64,000 nucleotides of DNA from Marinobacter lutaoensis (lineage in GTDB: Bacteria; Pseudomonadota; Gammaproteobacteria; Pseudomonadales; Oleiphilaceae), in the NCBI RefSeq assembly GCF_001981305.1, contig NZ_MSCW01000007.1, forward strand, positions 62,001-126,000, given 5' to 3'. The notes under the pieces were generated by a model. The model saw only the letters and a program-made list of their open reading frames with translations, ran no database searches and was not told the DNA's origin. This document shows, piece after piece, positions 56,474-64,000 of the stretch; position 1 is the stretch's first letter; the number at the start of each line of letters is the position of its first letter. A program made the position numbers and the translations under genes.

Positions 56474-57420
56474 CAGACACCGTCCCGAATGATGCGTTCA
56501 CGGGCGATGACGCCGGTTTCCTCGCCGCGCCCGTTGCACACCGGCAACTGCGTCAGGTTCCGGCACAGCATCACGGACAGCGCCTCCCGCAGGCTGTCGT
56601 CCTCGCCAAGGGCATCGGCACCGGGCGTCGCGGGCCGGGGCCGGGCATGGGCCGTCATCAGCTCCCGTACCGGCCGCAGGCTCATCAGTTTCAGGCCGCG
56701 ATCCTGCTTGCCCACCAGATTCTCCACAAACTCGGAGGCGGGATGGCGCAGGATGTTTTCCGGGGTGTCATGCTGGACGATCCGGCCCTGGTCCATCACC
56801 GCGATCCGGGTCGCCAGCTTCAGGGCCTCGTCGATGTCGTGGGTCACAAACACCGTGGTTTTGCGAACCTGGCGCTGGATCCTCAGCATCTCCAGCTGGA
56901 GGTTCTCCCGGGTGATCGCGTCCAGCGCGCCAAACGGCTCGTCCATCAGCAAAATGTTGGGGTCCGCCGCCAGCGCCCGGGCCACGCCGACGCGCTGCGC
57001 CTGGCCACCGGACAACTGCGCCGGGTATTTGTTGGCGTAGGTGTCGGGGTCGAGATCCAGCAGGGTCATCAGTTCCCGCACCCGGGCGTCGACCCGCGCC
57101 TGCGGCCACTTCAGCAACCGGGGCACCAACGCGATGTTGCGGGCCACGGTCCAGTGGGGAAACAGCCCGGTGCCCTGAATGACGTAGCCCATGTTCAGGC
57201 GCAGCCGCTCCGGGTTCAGGGTGGTGATGTCCTTGCCGTCCACCCGGATCTCGCCGCTGCTGTGTGGCAGCAGCCGGTTGATCATCCGCAGCGTGGTGGA
57301 CTTGCCGCAACCGGAGCTGCCCACCAGCACGCAGACTTCGCCGGTCTCGATGGCCAGGTCGATGCCGTCCACGGCGACGGTGTCGCCAAAACGACGGGTG
57401 ACGTTTTTCAGTTCGATCAT
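56473..57420 (-). CDS. yehX: Osmoprotectant ABC transporter ATP-binding protein YehX
   Basis: A 315-residue ATPase of the betaine/carnitine/choline group: Walker A GSSGCGKST (~34-42), signature LSGGQAQRVGVARA, Walker B ILLMDEPFGALD, H-loop FVTHD. The last ~60 residues look like a single CBS repeat (DSLREALSVMLCRNLTQLPV), which in OpuA-type ATPases senses ionic strength. It lies between yehY and yehW. Confidence 0.92.
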   Translation of the reverse strand: MIELKNVTRRFGDTVAVDGIDLAIETGEVCVLVGSSGCGKSTTLRMINRLLPHSSGEIRVDGKDITTLNPERLRLNMGYVIQGTGLFPHWTVARNIALVPRLLKWPQARVDARVRELMTLLDLDPDTYANKYPAQLSGGQAQRVGVARALAADPNILLMDEPFGALDAITRENLQLEMLRIQRQVRKTTVFVTHDIDEALKLATRIAVMDQGRIVQHDTPENILRHPASEFVENLVGKQDRGLKLMSLRPVRELMTAHARPRPATPGADALGEDDSLREALSVMLCRNLTQLPVCNGRGEETGVIARERIIRDGV

Positions 57421-57456
57421 CCGCGCGGGTTTCCTTGCATCCCGAGCCCGGCCTTC

Positions 57457-58644
57457 TCAGGCCCGGGCCGGCGTTGGTCTGAGACTGGCCGCCAGCATCG
57501 TCAACAGGGCATCGGCCAGCAACGCCAGGGCAATGGTCGGCAACGCCCCCAGCAGCACCAGATCCATCGCCGCCTGCCCCAGCCCCTGGAAGATAAAGTC
57601 ACCAAAGCCGCCGGCACCGATCAGGGCGGCGACCGCCGTCAGGCCAATGGCCTGGATGGTGGTGATGCGCAGCCCTTCAATGATCACCGGCATCGCCAAC
57701 GGCAGTTTGAGCTGGAAAAACACCTGACGCTCGGTCATGCCCATCCCCCGGGCGGCGTCCGTCAGATGCTCCGGGATGTCGGTAAGCGCGACAAAGGTGT
57801 TACGCACCATCGGCAACAGGCTGTAAGCCACCAGCGCCAGCAACGCCGGCGCCCAGCCGATGCCCCGCACCCCCAGCGCCTGCAGCACCGGAAAGGCCGA
57901 CGCCAGGGCCCCGAGCGGCGCGATCAGCAGGCCGAACACGGCCAGGCTGGGAATGGTCTGGAGAAAACTCACGGCGCCGAGAATGGGCCTCTGCCAGCCG
58001 GGGCTCCGGATCATCCGGAGCGCCAGGGCGAACGCCAGCACGGCGCTGATCGCGACGGCGCCGAACGCCAGGGCCAGGTGCGTCCAGAGCGCCTGCTCGA
58101 ACTTACCCGGCTGCGCCTGGTACTCCCGCAGCAGGGACAGGCTGTCCAGGCCATCGCCGCGCAGCAGCACCAGCCAGCTGGCCGCGATCAACGCAAGCAG
58201 CAGGAGCGGCACCCCATACCGGGCCCGGAGCCGCCCAAGCACTTCGACCACCATCAGGGACAGCAGGAACAGCAGGCACCAGAACCCGGCGCCGATGACG
58301 GTGCGGGCATAGGGCGCGCCCTCCGGCAGCTGCCGGGCCGCGAAAACCACCAGCAGCTGGGGCAAGGCCGCCAGCAGCACGGTGATCAGAACCAACAGGC
58401 ACGGATAGCGCCGGCGCACCGGCAGGATGGACAGGAGCAGGGAACCCCCCAGCGCCAGGCTGATCAGGGCGGCGCCGCCCCAGCCCAGCGCGGACACCAG
58501 ACCATGGCCAGTACCCGGAACAATCCGATTGGGCTGGATGCGGCCGAAATCCAGCGACCACACCAGCACCAGGGCGAGCCCGGCCAGCACCGGGACGACC
58601 CGGTTCGGCGCCCTCGGATCGGGCAGGGAGCGAGTAACCGGCAA
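57457..58644 (-). CDS. yehY: Osmoprotectant ABC transporter permease YehY
   Basis: A 395-residue permease with a likely TTG start 3 bases after the yehZ stop. About nine hydrophobic segments; the N-terminal half carries extra helices as in E. coli YehY (~385 residues), and the permease half contains the EAA-type loop DAARGMGMTERQVFFQLKLP. It is the larger membrane subunit of the yehZYXW importer. Confidence 0.88.
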   Translation of the reverse strand: MPVTRSLPDPRAPNRVVPVLAGLALVLVWSLDFGRIQPNRIVPGTGHGLVSALGWGGAALISLALGGSLLLSILPVRRRYPCLLVLITVLLAALPQLLVVFAARQLPEGAPYARTVIGAGFWCLLFLLSLMVVEVLGRLRARYGVPLLLLALIAASWLVLLRGDGLDSLSLLREYQAQPGKFEQALWTHLALAFGAVAISAVLAFALALRMIRSPGWQRPILGAVSFLQTIPSLAVFGLLIAPLGALASAFPVLQALGVRGIGWAPALLALVAYSLLPMVRNTFVALTDIPEHLTDAARGMGMTERQVFFQLKLPLAMPVIIEGLRITTIQAIGLTAVAALIGAGGFGDFIFQGLGQAAMDLVLLGALPTIALALLADALLTMLAASLRPTPARA

Positions 58645-58647
58645 GCC

Positions 58648-59565
58648 TCAGTTCCGTGTCAGGGATTCCAGATAGTCCCGGGCCACCCGGTCCGCCGGCA
58701 CGCCGTTGACCGCCACCTGGCCGTTCAGGCGCTGTAGGGTTTCCAGGTCCAGGGATTCGAAGATGGGGTCCAGCACGTCGCGGATCTCCGGGTAGGCCGC
58801 CAGCACGTCTGCCCGGACCACCGGCGCGGGCTGGTAGACCGGCTGCACACACAGGGTGTCCTCCATCACTTTCAGGTCCAGGGCATTCAGGCCGCCGTCG
58901 GTTCCGTAGGTCATCGCACCGTTCACCCCGTTGTCGTTCAGGGCCGCGGCCCGGAGCGTCGCGGCGGTGTTGCCGCCGGACAGCACCAGCAGCTGGTCGG
59001 CCCGCAGCCTGAAGCCATAGGCCTCCTGAAACGCGGGCAAGGCGCTGGCGGACTCGACGAACTCGGCACTGGCGGCAAACGTAAAGTCGCCGCCGTCGTT
59101 GATGTAGCGGGCCAGGTCTTCGAGGGTGTTCAGGTTGTGGGCCCGCGCCAGGTCCCCGCGCACGCTCATGGCCCAGGTGTTGTTGGCTTTCGCGGGCGCC
59201 AGCCAGATGAGGTTGTGGGCTTCCCGGTCCAACCGGGCGGCCTGCTGGTAAGCCCGGGCGGCGTCTTTCCAGATATCCCGGTCGGCCTGGCCGTGGAAAA
59301 AGGCGGCGTTGCCGGTGTACTCCGGGTAGAGGTCGATCTCACCGGCCTGGATGGCCTGGCGCACGATGCTGGTGCCGCCCAGCTGCAAACGGTTCTCCAC
59401 CGGAATCCCGGCCCGGTCCAGGGCCTGCAGAATCATCTGCCCCAGCACCGCGCCTTCCGTATCGATCTTCGACGACACCACCACCGGGTCGCCAGCCAGC
59501 GCCGGCCCGGCAGCCAGCATTACGGCGAATACCACCGCGTGACGAATGCGTGAAATCACAGACAC
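58648..59565 (-). CDS. osmF: Osmoprotectant-binding protein OsmF (YehZ)
   Basis: A 305-residue periplasmic binding protein of the OpuAC/YehZ group with a signal peptide ending near PALAGD. The GTG start at 59565 has AGAGGA upstream. The mature start VVVSSKIDTEGAVLGQMILQ, GGTSIVRQAIQAGEIDLYPE and YTGNAAFF are the family marks for binding quaternary amines. First gene of yehZYXW. With MscS at 41.6 kb it fits life in changing salinity. Confidence 0.93.
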   Translation of the reverse strand: MSVISRIRHAVVFAVMLAAGPALAGDPVVVSSKIDTEGAVLGQMILQALDRAGIPVENRLQLGGTSIVRQAIQAGEIDLYPEYTGNAAFFHGQADRDIWKDAARAYQQAARLDREAHNLIWLAPAKANNTWAMSVRGDLARAHNLNTLEDLARYINDGGDFTFAASAEFVESASALPAFQEAYGFRLRADQLLVLSGGNTAATLRAAALNDNGVNGAMTYGTDGGLNALDLKVMEDTLCVQPVYQPAPVVRADVLAAYPEIRDVLDPIFESLDLETLQRLNGQVAVNGVPADRVARDYLESLTRN

Positions 59566-59740
59566 AGCCAGTCCTCTTCATTGTTGGCGCATGGGTATCG
59601 TTCCGCTGCCTCGCACCGGAAGACGGATGATCCATTTGTTCCTGTCAGTGTAAGAGGGTGAGCCGAGAAGGCAAGCCGGTACGGTGGACACAGCTGGCCT
59701 ATGCTTGGAACATGGGCATTCCAGCTGAGGAGAAACCGAC

Positions 59741-59926
59741 ATGAAGTGGATCGTGGTGATTGTTATTGGCGTGATCGTGGCCGTCTGGCTTTACCGGGGG
59801 CGCCGCCGGAACGCCCTTGAGGACCCGGAGGTGAAGACCTACGAGGACAAGGACTTCTACCTCACCTCGGATGACAACGCCTCCGAGAAGGACGCGTCCG
59901 CGGAAAACCGCAACCCCCGGCACTGA
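59741..59926 (+). CDS. Small single-pass membrane protein
   Basis: A 61-residue protein with a strong GAGGAG site before its ATG. Residues 3-17 are a hydrophobic helix, followed by a basic patch (RGRRR) and a long acidic, polar tail; the positive-inside rule places the tail in the cytoplasm. I do not recognise a family. Codon use matches neighbours and the ribosome site is good, so it is probably real. Confidence 0.65.
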   Translation: MKWIVVIVIGVIVAVWLYRGRRRNALEDPEVKTYEDKDFYLTSDDNASEKDASAENRNPRH

Positions 59927-59968
59927 GCGGTTTCGCGATCCGGACGCCCGACAGCCGAGGGCGGACGG

Positions 59969-60499
59969 TCAGCGCCGGCGGTGGGCCCGGACAGCGCTGG
60001 CCACGGCGAGGCACAGCGCGTCCTGAGCGAGCCCCTCGCCCCGGATCACGATATCGGCGTGCTTCAGGTACAGCGACTGGCGCTCCTCGAACAGGTCGTC
60101 CAGGCTCTGATCCGGACGCCGGGCGATGCCCCGGCTGCCGTAGTCCCCGATGCGCTGGCGGACCAGGGCCAGGGGTATGTCCAGAAACACCACATCCGCG
60201 CTCGCCCGCAGGTGCGCCATGCCGGCCTCGCTGTACACCGCGCTGCCGCCGGTGCTGATCACATGCCGGGTGACCGCCAGGTCCAGCAGGACCTGTTCCT
60301 CGATGGTCCGCAGAGCCAGGTATCCGTCCTGGTCGACAATCTCCTGCAGGGTGCGCCCGGTGCGGGCCTGAATCAGCACGTCCGTGTCCACAAACGACAA
60401 TCCGGTCTGTTTGGCCAGCAGCACGCCCACGGTGCTTTTGCCACTGCCCGGCATGCCGATGAGCACAATGTTGCGACTGTCCTGTTGCATCTCACTCAT
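59969..60499 (-). CDS. Shikimate kinase-like protein
   Basis: A 176-residue P-loop kinase with Walker A GMPGSGKST, the shikimate-binding DTD, and the arginine segment RRPDQSLDDLFEERQSLY. The usual shikimate-binding GGG motif reads GGSAVYS. The main aroK normally sits with aroB, which is absent here, so this is probably a second, aroL-like copy or a relative with a different small substrate. The start at 60499 is chosen for its upstream GGGA; ATG 60505 and GTG 60511 are alternatives. Confidence 0.75.
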   Translation of the reverse strand: MSEMQQDSRNIVLIGMPGSGKSTVGVLLAKQTGLSFVDTDVLIQARTGRTLQEIVDQDGYLALRTIEEQVLLDLAVTRHVISTGGSAVYSEAGMAHLRASADVVFLDIPLALVRQRIGDYGSRGIARRPDQSLDDLFEERQSLYLKHADIVIRGEGLAQDALCLAVASAVRAHRRR

Positions 60500-60609
60500 G
60501 CGCATTCCCACCCCATCACCAGACCCCCTCCCCTGCCCCGGCGCCCATTCAGGCGCGGCACCGCCCTACCATAGTGAAGACGCGACGCTCACGCCAGCCC
60601 CGGGGGCGC

Positions 60610-61467
60610 TCACCGGCGGAACAGCACGTAGTTGCCCAGCAACGCCAGCAGTGCCCCGAGCACGGCGGTCAGTGTCCACTCGAACCCCTCCAGCCAGGTC
60701 GACACCGTCAGCGCCACCACCGGGAACAGCACCGTGGCGTAACCGGCTTTGTCCGCCCCCAGGGTCTGAATCACGGTGATGTAGCAGTAAAAGCCCACGA
60801 TCGAACCCGGAATCGCCAGGAACACGGTGGCGCCCCAGAAGGTCGCGTCGGTGGGCAGCACCCAGGCCACGCCCTGCACCAGACACCAGACGCCGAGAAT
60901 CAGCGCACCGTAGACCATGGCCCAGGCGTTGGCGACCATCAGCGGTACCCGGGCCAGCCGCACCCGGATGCTGACCAGGTTGCCCAGGGAAAACCAGAAG
61001 GTGCCGGCGGCCGCGAACAGGATGCTGGCACCGGTGGCGTTGCCCAGCTGCAGGTCGTGCCAGAACAACAGGGCCACGCCGGAGACGCCCAGGGTCACGG
61101 CCGGGTACAGCCGCGCGTTCGGCTTTATCCGCAGCCACAACCAGCCGTTCAGGGCGTTGAACAACGCCGCCAGGGAAAACACCACCGCCAGCAAACCGCT
61201 GGTCATCGACTCCGCCGCCCGGTAAATCAGCAGGAAATTCACGCTGTACAGGGTCAGCCCCTGCAGCACCAGCCAGCCGTGCTGGCGCAGGGTCAGCCGG
61301 GGCAGGCGGCCAAGCAGGGCCAGAGCGCCCAGCGCCACCGCCGAGGCCATCACAAAACGGTAGAACACCGAGAGATCCACCGCCGCCGACGCCACCTGCA
61401 GCCGGATGGCGGTCCAGGTCAGCCCCCAGATGAGAACAGTCAATCCATAATGCACGGCAATGGGCAT
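60610..61467 (-). CDS. EamA/DMT-family transporter
   Basis: A 285-residue, ten-helix drug/metabolite exporter with two EamA repeats. The ATG at 61467 gives the canonical start MPIAVHYGLTVLIWGLTWT; the frame is open further upstream without a ribosome site. It is divergent from an AraC regulator, which may control it. Substrate unknown. Confidence 0.87.
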   Translation of the reverse strand: MPIAVHYGLTVLIWGLTWTAIRLQVASAAVDLSVFYRFVMASAVALGALALLGRLPRLTLRQHGWLVLQGLTLYSVNFLLIYRAAESMTSGLLAVVFSLAALFNALNGWLWLRIKPNARLYPAVTLGVSGVALLFWHDLQLGNATGASILFAAAGTFWFSLGNLVSIRVRLARVPLMVANAWAMVYGALILGVWCLVQGVAWVLPTDATFWGATVFLAIPGSIVGFYCYITVIQTLGADKAGYATVLFPVVALTVSTWLEGFEWTLTAVLGALLALLGNYVLFRR

Positions 61468-61576
61468 GGCAGCGGTCCGGTAGGGTCTGTGGCAACAACC
61501 GCCAGGGTACGACACCCGGCATCGCGGCACTTGTCAGATCCTGCGCAACGGTGGATGATTCTTGCGGAGGCCCCCA

Positions 61577-62497
61577 ATGCACCGCAGACCCACGCACAGC
61601 CCAGAGCCCGCGCCGGACGACCGGCACCAACGCCGCGAGATCGTCGATGCGCTGCGGGCCGCCGGCGTGGCGCCGCAAAAACTGATGGAGCTGGAGAACG
61701 GGCGGGCACTGGCCCAGTGGCAGAACCGGCAGGGTGAGATCCGCTACGAACGCCCCCGGCACCATGCCCTGAGCATCTACATCAACGCCGGCGACAAGGC
61801 ACACCGGGTGGTGAACGGCCAGCCGGTGAGCACCGGCTTTCCCGGTGCCATCTGCCTGTTTCCGGCCGGCAGCCAGTCAACCTGGCGCATCGGCGGCCAG
61901 TTCGACTTTTTCCACTTTTACTTCAATGACCTGGACATTGCCCGCTGCGCCGAGCAGACCTGGGACCGGGGGCCGGACCGCATCCGTCTCCACGAGGTCT
62001 ACCACGGCAGGGACCCGGTCCTGGCCCAGGCCGGGCAGCTGCTCGCCCTCAGCGACTGGCAGGCCCCCGGCCAGCCGATGGCCATGGATCACCTGGCCCA
62101 GTGGCTGCTGCTGCAGATCGTCAGCCGGCACGCCAGCGTCCAGCAGGCGCCGCCCGAGGTGACTGGACAGCTGTCACACCGCTACCGCCAGCAGTTGCAG
62201 GAACGGATCGAGGCGGAACTGGCCCAGCCCTTGGCCCTCGCCGACATGGCCGGCTGGGTCAACCTGAGCCCCTACCACTTCGCCCGCCTGTTCCGCGCCA
62301 CCTTTGGCTGCGCCCCCTACCAGTATGTGCAGGAACGGCGCCTGATCCGTGCCCGGGACCTGCTGCGCCAGCCCCGGCACAAAATCACCGCCATCGCCCT
62401 GGCCTGCGGTTTCAATGACCCCAGCCAATTCAGCCGGGCCTTCAAGGCCCGGTTCGGGCTCACGCCGTCGGCGTACCGCAACCAAGCCCTTCGATAA
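61577..62497 (+). CDS. AraC-family transcriptional regulator
   Basis: A 306-residue regulator. The ATG at 61577 has GCGGAGG 6 bases upstream. The N-terminal ~190 residues form a cupin-like sensing domain; the C-terminal ~100 hold the two helix-turn-helix units of AraC/XylS (ALADMAGWVNLSPYHFARLF and TAIALACGFNDPSQFSRAFK). It is divergent from the EamA exporter, a pair common in efflux control, and is 18 bases upstream of an ATPase gene on the same strand. Confidence 0.92.
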   Translation: MHRRPTHSPEPAPDDRHQRREIVDALRAAGVAPQKLMELENGRALAQWQNRQGEIRYERPRHHALSIYINAGDKAHRVVNGQPVSTGFPGAICLFPAGSQSTWRIGGQFDFFHFYFNDLDIARCAEQTWDRGPDRIRLHEVYHGRDPVLAQAGQLLALSDWQAPGQPMAMDHLAQWLLLQIVSRHASVQQAPPEVTGQLSHRYRQQLQERIEAELAQPLALADMAGWVNLSPYHFARLFRATFGCAPYQYVQERRLIRARDLLRQPRHKITAIALACGFNDPSQFSRAFKARFGLTPSAYRNQALR

Positions 62498-62515
62498 CAG
62501 GACAACGCCTTCGCC

Positions 62516-63697
62516 ATGATCCAGGCCCTTGCCGTATCCAACTACCGAAGCCTGAAGAACATCATCGTGCCCCTGGCCGGCCTCAACGTGGTGACCGGAC
62601 CCAACGGCTGCGGCAAATCCAACCTCTACAAGGCCCTGCGGCTGCTGGCGGAAACGGCCAGTGGCAACCTGATCGCGTCCATCGCCCGGGAGGGCGGGCT
62701 GGATCACACCTTCTGGGCTGGCCCCGAGACCTTCACCCGGGGCATGAGGGACGGCTCGGCGCCGGTTCAGGGCGGCGCCAGAAAAGAGAACACCCGGTTA
62801 CAACTGGGTTTCGCGGGCGAGACATTCGGCTACGCGATCGCATTGGGCATGCCCTCGCCCCAGGGCTTTGCCGGCTACCAGGAGCCGTCGATGTTCCAGT
62901 TCGACCCGGAAATCAAGCGGGAATGCATCTGGGCCGGAGCCGTCTGCCGGCCCAGCACCTGCCTGATCGACCGCGTGGGCCCGGTGGTGAAAGTGCGGGC
63001 CGGACGTTCGTGGCAAGTCTACAACGCCCACCTGAACAGCCACGACAGCATCCTGAGCGAAATCAGCGACCCGGTGGCCGTGCCGGAAGTACACGCCGTG
63101 CGCCAGATGATCCGCGACTGGCGCTTTTACGACCAGTTCCGGACCGACCCGCACTCCGCCATACGAACCCCACAGATCGGCACCCGCACGCCGGTGCTGG
63201 ACCACGACGGCCACAGCCTCGTCGCCGCCCTGCGCACCATCCATGAAATCGGTGACCGGGACGCCCTGCACCACACCATCGCCGACGCCTTTCCCGGCGC
63301 GACGATCCGGTTCGAGGCGGACACCGGTAACCGGCTCCGCCTGCAGTTCCTACAGGAAGGCCTGCTGCGCCCGCTAAGCCAGGCGGAACTCTCCGACGGA
63401 ACGCTGCGCTACCTGCTGCTGGTGGCGGCCCTGCTCACCCCCAGGCCGCCCTCCCTGCTGGTGCTGAACGAGCCCGAAACCAGCCTGCACCCCGACCTGC
63501 TGCCGGCGCTGGGGCGGCTGATTATCCGCGCCTCCCGGGAAACCCAAGTCTGGGTGGTCTCCCACGCACCCAGGCTGGTGGCGACCCTGGAACAGGCACA
63601 GGGCTGCCATTCGGTTGCGCTGAACAAAGAACTCGGGGAAACCGTCATCCCCGGCCAGGGCCTGCTGGATGCACCGCCCTGGCGGTGGCCGGATTGA
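62516..63697 (+). CDS. RecF/OLD-like AAA family ATPase without nuclease domain
   Basis: A 393-residue ATPase of the SMC-like AAA_21 group. The start MIQALAVSNYRSLKNIIVPL and Walker A GPNGCGKSN (~28-36) are typical, with the ABC-type signature LSDGTLRYLLL and Walker B LLVLNEPETSLHPDLL near the C-terminus. There is no TOPRIM nuclease part, unlike OLD proteins, and no partner gene on the same strand apart from the AraC gene just before it. The role (DNA repair, defence or other) is open. Confidence 0.85.
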   Translation: MIQALAVSNYRSLKNIIVPLAGLNVVTGPNGCGKSNLYKALRLLAETASGNLIASIAREGGLDHTFWAGPETFTRGMRDGSAPVQGGARKENTRLQLGFAGETFGYAIALGMPSPQGFAGYQEPSMFQFDPEIKRECIWAGAVCRPSTCLIDRVGPVVKVRAGRSWQVYNAHLNSHDSILSEISDPVAVPEVHAVRQMIRDWRFYDQFRTDPHSAIRTPQIGTRTPVLDHDGHSLVAALRTIHEIGDRDALHHTIADAFPGATIRFEADTGNRLRLQFLQEGLLRPLSQAELSDGTLRYLLLVAALLTPRPPSLLVLNEPETSLHPDLLPALGRLIIRASRETQVWVVSHAPRLVATLEQAQGCHSVALNKELGETVIPGQGLLDAPPWRWPD

Positions 63698-63718
63698 GCG
63701 TCGGCCCCCCGCCACCGA

Positions 63719-64000
63719 TCAGCCGGCCAGCGCGGCCTTGACCTTCTGGCTCAGCTGCCCCATATCGACGCGGCCCACCACCTGAGGCTTCAGCGCGGCC
63801 ATTACCCGCCCCATGTCCTGCATGCCCTGGGCGCCGGTGCTGCTGATCGCATCGCGGATCAGGGCGTCCAGCTCGTCGTCGCTGAGCGCGGCGGGCATGA
63901 ATTCTTCCAGAATCGCCATCTCCGCCCGCTCCTTGTCGGCCAGTTCGCTGCGGCCGGCGTCGTCGTACTGATGAGCCGCGTCACGGCGCTGCTTGATCAT
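63719..64000 (-). CDS. yqeY: GatB/YqeY domain protein, N-terminus outside the window
   Basis: The C-terminal 93 residues of a YqeY protein; the frame runs on past the window edge, and the residues MIKQRRDAAHQYDDAGRSEL are internal in full-length members (about 150 residues), so roughly the first 55 are missing. The rest matches the family (ILEEFMPAALSDDEL, MGRVMAALKPQVVGRVDM). Its domain is shared with GatB of the tRNA amidotransferase; the stand-alone function is unproven. It often sits by rpsU and dnaG. Confidence 0.9.
   Translation of the reverse strand: MIKQRRDAAHQYDDAGRSELADKERAEMAILEEFMPAALSDDELDALIRDAISSTGAQGMQDMGRVMAALKPQVVGRVDMGQLSQKVKAALAG

Overview
The window is a high-GC chromosomal segment of a free-living, aerobic gammaproteobacterium. 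The gene set resembles marine or halotolerant Pseudomonadales/Alteromonadales such as Marinobacter, Halomonas or Pseudomonas relatives: a Pseudomonas-type glucose and Entner-Doudoroff cluster, TsdBA-type cytochromes, a bifunctional PutA, EfpL, an OsmF-type osmoprotectant importer and PA0069-type radical SAM protein. The genus cannot be fixed from sequence reading alone. I see no rRNA, tRNA, CRISPR array, transposase or phage genes.

Layout. 1-6.2 kb: an AbiTii-domain protein, a TauE/SafE exporter, a radical SAM gene behind a near-perfect LexA box, a tsdB-tsdA-like cytochrome pair, a lipoprotein, an alpha/beta hydrolase and a SelW-like protein. 6.2-10.4 kb: a LysR gene divergent from mmsA and a GMC dehydrogenase, an arrangement that fits 3-hydroxypropionate/malonate-semialdehyde breakdown. 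10.5-16.0 kb: a tctCBA tricarboxylate transporter divergent from a CitA/CitB-type two-component system. 16.1-22.0 kb: a PAS-GGDEF-EAL protein, a solute-binding protein, a crotonase, an EamA exporter, a small TIGR02647 protein and a lytic transglycosylase. 22.1-27.3 kb: bifunctional PutA divergent from an Lrp-type regulator, then a lactate/malate dehydrogenase homologue. 27.5-32.0 kb: a membrane protein and an AcoR-like sigma-54 activator divergent from a flavin monooxygenase. That intergenic region holds a clear -24/-12 promoter and an upstream palindrome.

32-42.7 kb: mtgA, efpL, LysR/adhC, a crotonase, a lower-GC PD-(D/E)XK nuclease-like gene bracketed by two direct copies of a ~100-bp repeat with a DnaA box (a third copy lies near 33.5 kb), a Bcr/CflA exporter, a PAS-GGDEF cyclase, a DUF72 protein and an MscS channel. 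42.8-55.6 kb: gltR-gtrS, gtsABCD, edd-glk, gap, eda and zwf, a complete route from glucose uptake through the Entner-Doudoroff pathway except that pgl and hexR are absent from the cluster. 55.7-59.6 kb: the yehZYXW osmoprotectant ABC operon. 59.7-64 kb: a small membrane protein, a shikimate-kinase-like protein, an EamA exporter, an AraC regulator, a lone RecF/OLD-like ATPase and the start-truncated yqeY.

The most interesting items are the dispersed DnaA-box repeat and the nuclease gene it brackets, the self-contained sigma-54/AcoR-like circuit driving a monooxygenase fused to an NTF2-like domain, and the palindrome in front of gtsA that is likely the GltR operator.
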